DNA of 64,000 nt from Clonostachys chloroleuca (GCA_037952775.1 JBANAY010000004.1:6820001-6884000); one strand, 5' to 3'. Counted from the first letter of the stretch, positions 9,641 to 24,264 are shown. Made by a program: numbers and translations. Notes: generated from the letters alone by a model not told the origin.

Positions 9641-12600
9641 TATATAGTATAAGGCTAAGACTAATCAGGACTAGTTTTTAAGCTGTTTAAGACTAAGTAG
9701 ATACTATATAATATATAGTACTAAATATATAAGGCTAATTAGTAGTATTTATAGCCAGGGGGCTAAATAGTATTAGAACCGAGGCTTTATATAATCTGAT
9801 ATAATTAGTTATAATTAAGAGTAGTTTATTCTAAATATATCTTTTTTCCTAGATTAAAAGAATACTAAACTTAAAGAAGAGATATATACTAAATTATATA
9901 ATTATTCTTATTAGAAGTATTAGAATAGTATAATTAAAATAAATATAATTATATAATTTCTATCTATTTAATATATAAAATCTAATAATTAAGAGTTTTA
10001 AAGTTATACTTTATAAAAGTAATTATAATTATAAAGATAAGTACTAAACTAGTAATATTAAATATATTTAATTTAATTAAATAGTAAATAGATATTATAA
10101 AAGTATTTAATATATTTACTATTTTAAAAAAACTAAATAATTAGAATATCTTTAAATAGATAGCTATAATAAATATAGCTAGTAAAAGAGTTTTATATTT
10201 TATATAATTTAAAGAAGTAAGTAAATTTTATACTTATTAGCTTAAGGAGTTAGTAATCTTAGAATATTTATAATATAAAGTAAAAGTCTTAGTTATAAAT
10301 ATAAATAGAATATTAAGCTTTATTTAAGGAGAATAATCTATATACTTATATATTAAGCTTTTTAATAAAAATAAGAAGGTTTATAAGATTAAATAATCCT
10401 CCTATTAAACTCTAGTTACTTAATTTAATAAAGAGGCTAATAGAATATATAATATATTTAAATAGATAACTAAATATATAGCTCTTTATTATATTAAGAT
10501 CTATATTCTAGTAATTATTTATATAGAGAAAAAAGATAATATTTATTTTTTCTTTAAGAATTTAAAAGATATATATAGTATAAATAAAACTAATAAGAGA
10601 AAATATATATAAGAAGTATATTCTAACTTTTTAAATTAGATTAGGAAGTTTAAAATAGATTAATAAGTTTAAATTAATAGTTAGAAGAAAGTAATAAGAA
10701 TAGCTAGATTTAGAAAAGTTTCTAATATACTAAGCTCTTCTAAATAGTTTAATAATCTAGAGAAGTATTTAGATTTAAGATTTAAATTACTTTTATAAAT
10801 AATAAAAAGCTAGAACTAATTTAAGATAGATAATAATATATATAAACTATTAATATTTATTTAATAATATAATAAGATTTAGAAATTTTAAATAGACTAT
10901 TAAAAGTAAAAAGATTTTTATAGATTCTATAAGCTTTCTAATATTAGAATATAGTAAAGTAACTCTATAAGTATAAAATAAATAAAATAAACTATATTAT
11001 TTCTATTTTAAATAAATAATCTATTATCTATAAATAGAAGTTAATCTGATATTACTTTTAAAATTATAATAATAAAAATACTAATAGAATTAAAAAAATA
11101 AGAAGAATTTAATTAAATATAATAATAAATTAATACTTTATAAACCAGATTATTATTATAATTAGTATATTATTAAATATAATATAGAAATATTAAAATA
11201 AACTATATTTATTCTATTCTAATATAGATTTATAATTTAGAGAAAAAAACTAAATAGAGATAATTTAATTTATTAGTACTAATATCTTAGATATTTAAAG
11301 CTAAGATTACTTAAATACTTAATAATCTTAATAAACAGGGTATAAATAATTAGTTTAATAACTATTAAATATAATATATATAGCTTAGTAAAGATAAAAT
11401 ACTAAAAGAGCTATAAACTAAAAGAAAGAAATTTAAATCTAAAAGAGTATTTATTAATTAATTTCTATAACTTCTAAGAAAGAATTAGAGATTATAACTT
11501 ATATATAATTATAATAGATAGAAACTCTAACTTTATCTAGAATTATTATTTTAAAAACTAAAAAAAAGTAGAGTATTCTTTAAATATTAATATATCTAAT
11601 TTAGATATTTAAAACTAGATATAAAATAGCTATTAGATATTTAGAAATAAATAATAAGCTTTAAAAAAGCTCTTTTATTTATATTTTCCTGTATAATAAA
11701 ATAATTAATATAGAAAAATATATCTCTTAAACTTAATAGTAGAATAGCTTAAGTAAGTATTCTAAGGGGGGAATAAAAGAGAAAGAAAGATTATTAGTAA
11801 TTAATAGTAATTTACTTAAATAGCTATTATTTAAATTAGTAAGAATAGCTATATATTTACTAAATAGAACTCTAAAGATAAAGCTTAGATAGAAAATACT
11901 ATATTAAAGCTTCTTTTTAATAATACTAATTATAAATTTAAAAGCTAAGATTTAACTAAAGGTTTCTTATTTAAAAATAATTAGTTATAAAGTATATATA
12001 AAAATAAAATAATCTAATTAAAAATATAATAACTTAGATTATACCTAGATCTAAAAGCTTAGATAAACTATTTAGTTAGATATAATTCCTAAAATATTTT
12101 TAGAACTTAGTTATTAATAGTATTTATATTACTAGGGATATATTCTTTAATAAAAAAGAGTTATTTAATCTAAATAAAGCTTAAATATATAAAATTATTA
12201 AGAAGTAAACCTTAGAGGAAATATAAGAGAGGCTTTAGTTAATACTTTAGTCTAAATAGATTAATTAAGTAATAGAGCTAATTTAATAAGAAAATAAGCT
12301 TAAGATAGAAGAAATATATTTTAAATAATTAATTAATAATCTAGAGACTAGTACTAAAGTATAGAAAGAAGAAAGATATATAGAAGATAATAAATATCTA
12401 ATATATTACTTTATATTTCTCCTAATACTATCTAAGAGCTTAATAATAAGCTTTCTAATATATTTAATTAAATTAAAAAGTTTATTATAAACTCTTAAAC
12501 TCTCTAATAAATTATTAATTACTTTTAATTAAGTTTTTTATACTAATTTATTAATTATCCCTTTAGTAAATAATTAAAATAGAGTTTAAACTAAAGCTAT

Positions 12601-12744
12601 ATATATTAAGTATATATATAAATAACTAAAACTAAAGATTAAAATTTAAACTAAATAAATACCTTTTAAATCTAAACCCTAAGATTAGATATATTATTAG
12701 AGCTAGCTATTATAAACTTTATTCTAATATATAGATTATTATTA
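9641..12744 (+). mobile_element. Heavily RIP-mutated retrotransposon remnant, probably Ty1/copia
   Basis: Very AT-rich with stops in all frames. Around 11845-11910 the plus strand reads IAIYLLNRTLKIKL, which resembles the C-terminal end of a copia integrase core (YLLNRTP followed by a KTPYE-like segment). Further copia-like residues follow, but no complete domain is readable. LTRs were not delimited. The assignment rests on this one peptide and is tentative. Confidence 0.4.
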
Positions 12745-12900
12745 AGCTTTAATAATCCCTTAGTATATATATATATATATTTATTTTATTAAATAGAATA
12801 CTCTTTTAGATAGTTATTAATAATATTATCTATATATTTATTATTACTAGCTCTATAATATTTATATATTAATAATAACTTATATTATATAGTTTAAATT
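12745..12900 (+). repeat. Copy 3 of the dispersed AT-rich repeat
   Basis: Matches 301-445 in the same orientation, including TTTATTTTATTAAATAGAAT and TATTACTAGCTCTATAATA. It ends where an older, different repeat begins at about 12897. Confidence 0.6.
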
Positions 12901-12983
12901 TAATTAGTAGTTTATATCTAAACCTTTAATATTATAAGATAAAGTTAAAATATTATACTTTTAGTCTGGATATAAATATTAAT
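12897..12983 (-). repeat. Left piece of an older repeat split by the gypsy insertion
   Basis: The 87 bp directly left of the gypsy element (TAATTAGTAGTTTATATCTA onward) continue, after the element, at 22697. The joined sequence matches the reverse complement of about 26125-26030. This shows the gypsy element inserted into a pre-existing repeat at TTAAT. Confidence 0.75.
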
Positions 12984-13212
12984 TGTTATACTCAAAACTG
13001 GCCGCAACCAGCCTGGGCGTTATTAATAGGTTCTGGATTATTAGCTACAGGGTAGCCGGGTTATAACAGGTTATAGTTAAAGCCTATAATCACAATACCT
13101 TCACTTATATACGAGATAATATAATTCTTAAGGCTTATCTTCTCTTCTATCTGTTAGCTATTTCCAGCCCTTTTATAGGGAGCTCCATATAGCCCCTGTT
13201 TATAGTATAATA
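12984..13212 (-). repeat. Gypsy LTR (3' end of the element on the coding strand)
   Basis: 229 bp, aligned end to end with 22468-22696. It differs from the other LTR mainly by extra transitions (for example CTCCATATAGCCCC against CTCCGTACAGCCCC), so this copy carries more RIP damage. The internal side is followed by GTACCCCGGACAAAGG, possibly part of the polypurine tract on the other strand. Confidence 0.9.
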
Positions 13213-16200
13213 AGTACCCCGGACAAAGGAAAAAATACTACTGCCCTTAGTAGCCTAGCTGTATTCAGCCTGTTTTAATTAATAAAAGAAATCTTTATAA
13301 AAGTAAATTATTATATAAAATTCAATTACCCCAATTTGCCTTCGCCAGTTATATACTCATATTCGCCTTTTACCTAGCTGTTTTATACTAAGTTCATTCA
13401 GCGCTTTTTCCTTTATTATAGTAGGTACCGCCCTTCTCTAGTCTGCTTTTTATACCTTTAAATTATATTACTTAGCCTATCAGCTTGTAGATCCCTCTGG
13501 TTTATTTTCCAGCTTATACTTAGATAGGGTCTTTAGCTTTACAGCTAACTTCCCTAGAGTTACCTTAGCAGGTATCTTCTTTAATAGTATTTTAATAGTC
13601 TACTTCGATTTACTATATATAACTAGGGTTTTAGATAGAGTTATATTAGCTCTATCTAACTCTAGCTCTTCCTCCTTATTAATTCCCTATAATACTTTAT
13701 ACTTAGTTAAAGTTTTACCTGCCTTATAGCTGGCCTCTTTAAAGATATTAAGCCTAAGCTATATAGCAGTAATACTTACCTCCAGAGCTGTATTTTTCTC
13801 CTCTAATACTATATTAGATTCTTCCAACTTATTAATATAGCTTAAGTTCTCTTTAAGTTCTTTAAATATCTTATTATTTAACTGATTAACTATTTTATAG
13901 TTAGAGTACTCTACCTTACGCCTAAGGTCTTTATTAATCTATCTAAAGTATATCTCCTATATAAAGGTAGTTCTTACCTCAGCTTCAGATATATTACTAA
14001 TAATTATAAGGTCTGTATATTCTAAAAATACTAGTTTAACTGTAATCTGCCTGTTAAAAGTATAAGGGTTAATATAGTAAAGGGCTAGGATATTAACTTT
14101 AGCTAGTAGTTAGTTATTAGAATCCTTAGTATTATACTTATTAGTAGTATATTTAACTCTATTTCGAATATATATTTTAACTATAGTATCTACTTATTAC
14201 TTAATACAGTAAATCTATATACTCTTACTTATATACTCCTTCCGGTCTATAGTAGCTTTTAACTTCTTTACTTTAAGGATTTCCTCCCAGACTTCTTTAA
14301 TCTTATCCTTAATTTTATAGTACTCCTCCGTAAGGGAGTAATTTAAGTTTTTAGGGTCTACTATATCTCGAAAGCCAGCTATAATATAGTTAAGGGCTAA
14401 GATATTAAGTAACTTATTACTACCCTTTACTTAGCAGCAGTTAAAATATACTACCTAATAGGGTATATTATTATTAGCTTAGTATATTACAATCTGGCCT
14501 ATATAATAGCTATAGTTTTTCACTATTAAGGAATATTTATTATTAGTACCCTCCTGGTTAGTATTTACTGCAGGCTACTTATCCTTATTAGAAGTAGAGT
14601 AAGTTATTTCTTTATTAGATAAGATTATAGTTATCTTCGCCTTTAATATAGTACCCTTTTTCTATCTTATTATCAGAATATCCTTATTATTAGTATCCTT
14701 TTATATAGAGGCCTTAGTTCCTTCAGGATTATAGAAGGGGTCTTCCTTACTCTCTTCAGGAGCTACTACTTATACCTTTTTATTCTTTAAAGGTATTATA
14801 GCTAGGGCTAATAATTTTTAGTTAGCCTTCTTAGCTAGAGTCTTAGGGGCCTCCCCTTTACTCTTATAAGATACTATTTTTATATTTTTTAGAGGTATAG
14901 TAGAGGTTCTCTTCTAATAGGTAATCAGTTCTAGTATAGGTAATTATTAAAGTATAGTAAATAACTCTTCTAACTGCTTTATAATCCTTAATACCTTTAT
15001 ATAAAAGTCTTACCAGGACTTATTTTTAGCTAGTTATTTAAAGTTACCTTTAACTACTTCGGGGAGAGCTTTATAGTTATATTCAGCTAGGTTTCTTAAA
15101 GCTATATTATTAAGCTTCTTACCTTTTTCACTAAATACCTTATTAATTAGGTATTTCTTAAGTATAGCTATAATTTACTTTTAAGTCTATATAACTCGAA
15201 GTTTATTAATATAGCTGAACTTAGGAATACTAAGGCTGAGAAAATATATAAGGTATTCTATATATAGGAATCTTACCTGCTTTCTGGTCAGTATCTACAG
15301 TATTTTAAAGTTTTTACTTAGAGGAGTTCCAGTCTTAATATAGTTAGTTTTAGCTATTAGAGGTTAGCTAAAGAAGGTAAAAATAATAAATATATACTTT
15401 ATATAAGGAGAAGTTATTAAGTCCGAGCAGGCTATAGTATATTTAATATATCAGCTTTATTATTATCTATTAGCTACTAATAGCTACTGCTTTACAGGCA
15501 GGCTCTCTATATTATTTAATAGTATACTTCGCCTATAGGTAGGCCGGGTACTATACTAGTATACTAATTCTATCTCCTTACTAAAGAAAGCCTCAGGTTT
15601 ACTTACCTTATATTCCTAAAGTAGCTCTTAGGTACTTTTAGCTAAATCTCTCTCTTTAACCTAAGAGTTATCTTTACTTCTCTAACCTTTCTAATAGATT
15701 AAATATTTAACTTATATATAGCAGCCTCTTACTCTCCTATAGTTAAGTATCTATTTAATCTTATATATATTATCTGCTCCCTTACCTAATTCAACTAGGC
15801 CAGGTTCTTATAGCTCTCTGCTATAAGGATCCTTTCCTTAAGCTAGCTTCTATAGCTATATAGTTAATACTACAGGGTATACTTTATAGTACTCTAGCAG
15901 ATTTAGTTTAACTATCTGTAGGTAGACTACTTCTAGGACTTTCTATAGGCCAGATCTAGTTAGAAACTACTTCTTCTTTAGGTTTCCAGGTAATTAATAT
16001 CTATTATAAAGGTATAAGTAGATAATATTATCTTTAGTAATATCTACTGCTGTTCTTAACTTATTATACCTTTCCTTTACTAGTATTACTACTATATCTA
16101 GGGTAAGTACAGTCTCTTTTTAATATAACTTCCTAAGTACTTCTAATATAATACTTTATTCTTCCGAAGGAATTAGATTTATCTAACTTATAATATCCAG

Positions 16201-16689
16201 ATCAGAGTATAGCTGGAATCCTATAACTAGTTTATTAGGTAATCTCCTAAACGCTTTAACCTTTATATTATTTAGCTAGTATTATAAAGCTAGGAGTATA
16301 TCTACTTATTTAATATTAGGTTCTTCCAGTATATAGTACTATATTACTATCTTAACTATTTAGTTTTTCCTTTTAGAAATTCTATCTATTTACAGATAGT
16401 ATACAGTTAATATCAGTAACTTTATTCTAATAAGATAAAATATCTCTCTCTATATTTTTAATATAAACTTCGGATCTCTATTACTAAGAATATACTTAGG
16501 ATAACCCTAATCCGTAAGAAAGAGTTCTCTAATCAGGATTATTACCTACTCTGTAGCTATATATAATATATATCCTGTAAGAAGTATAGTTTTCTTTAAG
16601 AATATATTATTTATAGGGGCTAAAGTATTTAATTTTATAAATCCTTCTATAGCCTAGTAAGTTCCTACTAAGGGAATCTCAGGCAGATC

Positions 16690-16860
16690 TATAATAAAGT
16701 CTAGTATAATTATATAAAATAGCTAAGGGTAGGCCTGGCTCAGCCTTAACTCTCCTATAGGCATACTTCTAGCTACTCCTGCTTTACAGTAAGTCAGGCA
16801 GTAATAAATATACTACTAGACTTTTCTTATAAGTAATCAGATTTAATATCCTTTAAGCTT
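16690..16860 (-). pseudogene. Broken gypsy integrase segment
   Basis: Reverse-complement reading shows an integrase-like HHCC-to-core transition with residues such as SRSMPIGELR followed by a segment where relatives have RPWQDISMDFI. Several stop codons interrupt it. It lies downstream of the reverse transcriptase on the same strand, the normal Ty3/gypsy order. Confidence 0.55.
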
Positions 16861-18179
16861 AGTAATTATTCTTTTTATACTAAAATAGTATTTATTATTA
16901 TATACGCTTTATATTATAATAGCTATATAGTCTTCTAATATATATAGTCTGCTCTAGCTATTACCTACTATATAGAATAAAAGGCTGTCTTTATTCAGGT
17001 AAAACTATTTTAGTAGGAACCTTAGTATAAACTTCAGTCCCTTAATCTTTACTAATATCTTACTAGCCTTACCTGCTTTTAATTCTTTAATAAGATTCAG
17101 ATACTTAATAATTCTTAAGAATCTTAGATCTATCTAATAGCTATATATAATCTACTATATAAAGGCTGAGTCTATTACTACTTCGATATTTATTACTATA
17201 TAGTTAAGTATATAGTCTACTCTTTTAGCTTCAGACTCTACCAGACTATAGCTTTCTTCTATTATATTATATTCCAGCTTATTATATCTGCTTTCCGCTA
17301 TAACTACTCCCCTTAGATTAGTAACTAGGAGCCTTAATAGTATATCTAGTACTATATTAAGTTTACCTTTAATATAGAAGATATTTAGCCTGAATTAGGA
17401 AAGCTAATTTATAGTTCCTACTAGCTTTAGATTAGCTTTATTTAGATCCAGAGTTTTTAATAATATATATATAATAATCCCCTTTATTACTATATAATTA
17501 GTAATAATATTTACTATATAGCGGTTAGACTATACTATATATCTTAACTTTTATAAAGCCTAAGCTATAGCTATAACCTCTGCTTCTATTAATCTATATA
17601 CTTTTTTAGTAGCTAATACTATTTAAGATATAAATAGGATCAGTTATAACCTAGAGGATAGTATATCCCTACTAGGAATACTGAACCTATTCTAGTTATA
17701 GTCTAATTAGAATATATATATACTGAACCCGCTTTTATATATATCTACCTTAATAAATAGGTATTTATCCAGATCCGGGTACTATAGGAAAAACTATTTA
17801 GATAAAGCCTGCTAGAGGTAGCTAAAAGAGTCCAGTTCTTCCTTAGTAGGTTTAAATATCAGCTTCTTTACTCTTACCTTTCTTACTGCCTTATTTACAC
17901 TATCCAAAGTAATCTTATTATCTTTTGCTGACTTTTATAATACAGTTTTCCTTACTTAGAGAGACTTTATAACTATATTATACTATAGAACCCTATTATA
18001 GAGCTAACTAGCTATACCTAGGTATATTTCTAAGGCTAAAAAGTTATTTAGAAATTCTAATTTAGCAAATATAGCCAGCCTCTTATCAGTCTTACTTATA
18101 CTATTACTATTTATAATATATCCTAAGAGCTTAATACTCAGATATATAATAAATAATTTCTTAGTAGAGATATAAATAT

Positions 18180-18480
18180 AATTTTCTTCTAGGATCCAGA
18201 GTACTTCTTCTATATACTAAAGATACTCTTTAGCTGAATCTAAGAATACTATAATATTATTAATATAGGCTTATATAAAATACCTATATTTCTATAGGAT
18301 TCTATCTATAAACCTTTAGCTAAAGCTCAGTAAGTTCTAAAAGCCTATTAAGACTATATTTAATACCTCTAGGTCTCTCTCAGAGATAACCACTATCTGG
18401 TTATAGTACTCTGAGAAGACAGGCAGCTGGAAGAAGAATTTAACTATATTAAATATACTGAAGAATTTCTTTCCTTTTAT
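18180..18480 (-). pseudogene. Broken gypsy reverse transcriptase core
   Basis: The reverse complement encodes a recognisable RT palm: FFFQLPV, VISERDLEVLN, FRT, then YINN at the YxDD catalytic box, followed by DSAKEYL and EEVLW. The two catalytic aspartates have become asparagine by GAT-to-AAT changes, and TGG codons for Trp or CAG/CAA codons for Gln have become TAG or TAA. This domain order and the DSAEEHL-type motif are typical of fungal Ty3/gypsy elements. Confidence 0.75.
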
Positions 18481-21400
18481 ATTTAAGATTATATTATTCT
18501 AGTCTAGTAATAGGTATATATCTAGTATAACTTTACTATTAAGTAGCTATAGATTAATTACTATATAGCCCTTCTTCTTACCTTCTACTATATACTATAC
18601 TATAAATACTAGGTATATAATCTGGGCTAGTTAATCCATTAGACTTATTTTCCCTTCTACTACCAGCTTATTATATATTTTATCTAGGAACTAGCAGTTA
18701 TTATAATCTAATAGGTAGGGACAGACTATTTTTCTTTAATCTTACTATCTATCTATAAAGTCTACTCTTATTTTTATCTCTTTAGGTATTAGGATTATAC
18801 CTCTATTATAGTAGATATTATACCTATCTAATAGTTTAATAAAAGACTTAGCTAGCGTTTTATTAAGGTTAGCTATATATATACTATACTTATTTTTTCT
18901 TACTAGGATATCTAATATCCTTAATATCCTGTAATTTAGCAGACTATTATTAATACTAGGAATTTCCAGTTCCTTACTTTCTTTAGTCTACTCTATATTC
19001 TTTTCTATAAAGTTAAAATACTTATCTATACTATTAAAGCTTATACTAGATAGTATAATCTAGCTAGCTTCTTTTAGAGTTAGGAATATTACTTACTTAT
19101 TTCCTATATATTCCTTAATTTTACCTACAGTTTAGTTCTTTATAAGAATTAGAGGTCTTTCTATATTATTACTAAATATAACTAGCTATATACTATTTAT
19201 ATCTATTATAGTATTAAATACAGACTTATAGTTTAATATAAAATAGTATACTTTTACTTTAATTTCTAATAGTAAGGAGCTCTATTTTACTATAATTAGT
19301 ACTTTCTTACCTAATTATAGCTTAGTATTCTGCTATACTTAGATATTATAAACTACTTTCCTCAGTCTTAGCCGGAATATACTACCTTATATCTTTATAC
19401 TATATACTAATCTGAAGACTATACTTAGGTTAATAAAATCTATTCTTATACTATAGTTATATAGAAAGCAAGTCCCTAGTAGTAATTTTAAGCCCAGTCC
19501 TATTATAATATTAGCAGTAACTATAAAGTAGGTATATACTTCTACTCCTACTATAATACCGGGTATATAGAAGTTAAATATTACTGCTTCTGAGATAGAG
19601 AAGTTCGAGTTAACTCTGGTTACTTACTTTAAAGATTAGCTATAATAGTATATATTCCTACTGTACTTCTTGAGCTATCCCTTATTAACTAAGATAGTTA
19701 AGATACTAGTATTAATATATATTTTATAGGAGTTACCTTTATTATTAAACTTTAAAGGGATCTTAAGGTATATATATACTTTTTTCTCTAATTCTTCGGA
19801 TATATCCGGATATAGGCTGGCCTTAATTATCTACCCTAGCTATAGTATAATTTATATATAGGCTTATTCCTTAAGTAATATCAGAGGTTCAGCTTATTTC
19901 TAGATATAGGCTACTATCTCCTAGTAGTCTATAAAACTTAATATTTCCTCTTCTAAGGCTTCTTTATCTTCCTCCTTAGAGAATTCTTTAATAAAGGTAT
20001 AGCCTTTATCCTTTAGCTCTCTTTCTTTATTATTAAAGTCAGAGTTATTAACCCTAAGTTAAGCTTTACTCTTAAATTAGCTACCTTCTTATAATCTATA
20101 TTATCAGTATATAAATCGCTTCTGCTGGAATCTTAGTTTTCTTCCGAAAGAGACCTTATAGTTTCTTTTTTCTTACTAATCCCTGCTACTATATAGAGGG
20201 GGACTCCAGTTCTTATATTATAAGGACTAATTACAGCCTTAATACTATCTACTATATAGCTAGTATCCCCTATTACTATAACTATCCCTTTAGTTTTAAC
20301 TAGAGAAGTAGCTGTCCTTAGCCTTACTATTAGTCTTAGACTCTCCCTAGGGGAAGTAAGCAGTATTTATATCTGGACCGGTAAGATCTATTATTTTATA
20401 ATACTGTTATAGCCTGGTTGCTTTTAGGAGGTCTGATATATTTTATCTCCTGAGTTCTACTTTATTTAACTAATCAGCCTTTATATTATTTACAGAAGGT
20501 TCTATATATATTACTTTTAACTTTAGATCGAGAGTATTATATACTCTTAGTAGCTACTAGAGTATACTTATTTCTCTATATACAGCTAACTAGCGGAATA
20601 CTTTAGCTATATAATTATATAGCGAGTAATCTTTATATAGGTCTTCCTTAGAGAATATTACTAGTACTAGCTTCTTTAAAGCTTCAGTAGGTTATATACT
20701 GAATTACCTTTTTAGTACTATTTCCTACTACTTAAAAGATAATCTAGCTAATAGTTTCTTAATTATATCTAACTCCTACTACTACTAAGCTAATACTTTT
20801 CCTCGAAATAGCTACTATAGGTTTATCCTAATATATTCAGCTCTCTCCTAGCTACCTAATATTATAATATCCTTTACTATATTCAGCTATATAGAGATAT
20901 TAGTAAACCCGAGCTAAGGTCTATCAGTAAAGACTTTATTATTACTAGTTATTTCCTTACTTATATCTAGCTAGAAGATACTAATATTAGTTAATTTCTA
21001 CTTAGGTATATATACCTCTTACGGGGTTTTAATTATTTCTTACTAGTTTAAGATTAGTTTTAACTATTTTTAGTTCTACTCTAGCTAGATAACTCTTACT
21101 TAATTATACCCTAGTATATTAAATATATTCCAGGCGGGGTTATTCTACTCTGTAGATATAGTATCCTTTAACTATACCGAGTTTATACTAACCCCTAGTA
21201 CTACTAGGATAGCTCCTCCTGCACCCGAATTAGCAGTCTGAGGGATAGCAGCTGTAGTTCCTTTTCTTCAATCATCCTGGATCTGCTCAGCCTTAGCCTA
21301 ACTATAACCAGCCTCACTGTCCTTAGATTAAGTTAGGTTATCCAACTATACAGATATTAGTTTTTCTGGCTGAGCTAGGTTACCCCCAGAGGTAGATACT

Positions 21401-22467
21401 GCTAGTATAGTTTAGTTACTGTTTAATATAGTTAATTAAATAAGTATCTGCTTAAGTAAGATAATAGTTATTACTCTTATCTCTATAAGGATATTCGAAT
21501 TCCTCTAGAGGCCCTTAGTTATTTTATTTATCAGAATAGTATAATTATTTCTAACTTCCTCTATAACTATCCCTAGGTTAGCTATTCTTAGGGTAAACTT
21601 TAGCCCTGGGAAGAGTAGTTCCTTACCCTTCCCTAGTAGTAGGTCTTCAGATATTATTAGAACAGAGTATTAGGTTAGGGTATCTCTTCTCTATATTATT
21701 CCTATTAAGTCCGAACTCTTATTAGAGCTAACTATAAGATTTAGGGAGAGAGATCCTTATTCCTATATTCAGCTGTTACTTAGTAATAACTTAGAACTAT
21801 CTAGTCTTTCTCTTCCTAGTATATATATCTGGAAATACCTAGGAATAGGTTCTACTAGTAGGGGCTGCCCTTATAATTATATAAAATATTCCGGGCCCAG
21901 CTATATCTCGACTGGAGTCCTCCGCCTTTATACAGTTAAGGATATAATAGGAGTATTTTCAGGGTCTTTATTTATACCTACTTTAGTTTATTCCCTTAAG
22001 ATCTTATCTTCTACTAATTCTACTCTTAAGTCTTCAGAATATAGTGAAGTTAGTCTGCTTACTAGTATAATTCCTAGTCCCTAGGCTTTTAAAATAATAT
22101 ATTTTACAGAGTTCTAGATAGCTCTAACTGTATATTAATTAATTAAGTTCTAATAGATTAGAGCTTTAATATTCCGCTCTTTTAGCAGCTGAAAAAATAG
22201 ATATTCAGAGTTAATTTATTTAATAAAAGTCTTAATTAATCAGGCTATAGCTATTATTTATAATAACCTGCCTTGCAGTACGAAGTTCAGATTATTTTCA
22301 AGGAAGTCAGAAACTCAGTATATATATTCAATATTAGATATACTGAGGTAATTATTTCTCGAACTAGCTCTAGCCAGTATTTAGCCAGGATTTTTCTTTT
22401 ATTATCCTCTCTTGGGCTGCTGAATTGAGTATTTGAGGTCTTGCAATAACAGAGAATTACTACTACC

Positions 22468-22696
22468 TGTTATACTTAAAACTGGCTGTAACCAGCCTGG
22501 GCGTTATTGATAGGTTCTGGATTATTAGCTACAGGGTAGCCGGGTTATAACGGGTTGTGGTTGAAGCCTATGATCACGATACCTTCACTTGTATACAAGA
22601 TAATATAATTCTTAAGGCTTATCTTCTCTTCTATCTGTTAGCTGTTTCCAGCCCTTTTATAGGGGGCTCCGTACAGCCCCTGTTTATAGCATAATA
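22468..22696 (-). repeat. Gypsy LTR (5' end of the element on the coding strand)
   Basis: 229 bp, less mutated than its partner at 12984-13212. Immediately inside lies GGTAGTAGTAATTCTCTG on the coding strand, the expected place for the tRNA primer-binding site; the matching tRNA was not identified. Confidence 0.9.
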
Positions 22697-23595
22697 TTAA
22701 TCTTATAAAAACTCTAGTAATAGAAGATATTTATATAGTATAGCTAGATATATAAATACTCTAGCTATAGCTATAGTCTCTAAGGCGAGAAGCTTATTAT
22801 TTAATAATAATAATTATCTTTTCTTTCTAATTTAAAGCTTATTATAATTAATTAATTAATTATATTCTTACTATTAATTACTTAATTAATTAATTACTAG
22901 ATATTTTAAATAGTTATAATATCTAATATAAATATTCTAATCTCTTAGAATCTAATTAATATTTTTAATAAAACTCTTAAAATAATAATAATAGTTATTT
23001 AAGATAATCTAATATAACTATTTATTAAATATATTTATAATATATCTTTTTAATTAATTAAAAGTTTATTTATAATAATAAAGCTACTTTTAATATTATA
23101 AATCTAGTAATTATATCTACTTAATCTATTACTTTATATAGTTTACTATCTATAACTATTATTATAGGAATTTATAGAGATTTAAAATAAATTTAAATAA
23201 ATATTATATCTTAAGAATAACTACTTTTTTATATAGATCTACTATAGTTTAATATATAATTTATAGTTTTAGTATATTATATACTATATTAAGATAATTA
23301 GAATAGAAATAGTTTTTAAAAATTAATTATTTAAACTTTATATTTATTTTTAATTAAATTAGATTAAATTATTATTTATATTAGATTAGAGTATATTAGA
23401 GTTTATTTTAATTTAATTTAAAATTATATATATTTAGAAATAAGAAAAGTTAATTATTTAAAGTTATTAGTTATTTTATCTTTATAAATATAGTATATAT
23501 TTATAGCTATAGAATATTTTTATTAGAAATAATATAGATTTAATATTAATCTAATATTTATTTATATATAATTAGTTATACTATATAATACTAGT
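22697..23595 (-). repeat. Right piece of the older repeat split by the gypsy element
   Basis: Matches the reverse complement of about 26045-25150 along its whole length, with blocks such as TATAGCTATAGAATATTTTT and ATTAGTTATTTTATCT shared. Together with 12897-12983 it reconstitutes a repeat of about 1 kb. No protein can be read. It may be an LTR of another retroelement. Confidence 0.7.
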
Positions 23596-24264
23596 ACTAT
23601 ATATAATATATTAAATTATAATAATTATTAAGTACTAGAGGAATATTTATATAATTCTCTATAAGTATATTAAAGATTAGGAATATTTATATATCTTCTT
23701 ATTAGCTAGCTACTAGATAGAGTAATAGCTTTAGTAAGTATAACTACTAGATCTATATAAGAGAGAGTAGTTTTATTATTATAAGTAAATCTATAATAGA
23801 TTATATATTTAAATAATTAATATTTAAAAAGAGATCCTAATAGTTTTTTCTTATTAATAATAACTATTATAAGTATAAGAATCTATTTACTTATAATAAC
23901 TAGGCTCTAGCTATAGAGAATAATAATATTAGAGATATCTATTATTATTATAAGGAAAGATAGTTAATAGTTAGTAATTAGGAATTAGTAATAATAAGCT
24001 TAGAGAGATATTATAATTAATTATAAATAATAAGTATTCCCTCTTTAGGCTTATAGCTAAGTTATATACTTAGTTAGCTCTTTTTAGAGTTTTTAGAGAT
24101 ACTATTATCTTATCTTAGTTTAGCTAAATAAAAAAGAAAAAAAAATAGAGTTAAAGATTAGATATAGACTAAAGCTTAGTTAAAAATAAATTATATAGAT
24201 CTAGTTATATATAGCCTGATCTTAGAATATTCTTTATATATAATAAAAACCCTTTAAAAAAATA
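23596..24264. repeat. AT-rich block related to the 1-kb repeat
   Basis: Shows weaker direct-orientation similarity to about 25550-26170 (for example GTTTTATTATTATAAGTAAATC against GCTTTATTATTATAAGTAGATC, and a shared GCCTGATCTTAGAATAT-like segment). It is likely a more diverged member of the same family. No genes. Confidence 0.4.

Larger units (their letters stand above)
12984..22696 (-). mobile_element. Complete but RIP-inactivated Ty3/gypsy LTR retrotransposon
   Basis: Two 229-bp LTRs (12984-13212 and 22468-22696) flank 9.3 kb of internal sequence; the 5-bp target duplication TTAAT is present at 12979-12983 and 22697-22701. The coding strand is minus. Reverse transcriptase is readable around 18480-18180: KFFFQLPV, VVISERDLEVLN, IGFRT, and AYINNIIVFLDSAKE, where the catalytic YIDD has become YINN through G-to-A changes. 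An integrase-like zinc/core segment is readable near 16860-16690 (remnants of CRRAKTSR and GELR motifs). Gag would lie towards 22400. Stops interrupt every domain, so it cannot move by itself. LTR ends are TGTTATAC and, after RIP, ...ATAATA. Confidence 0.9.
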
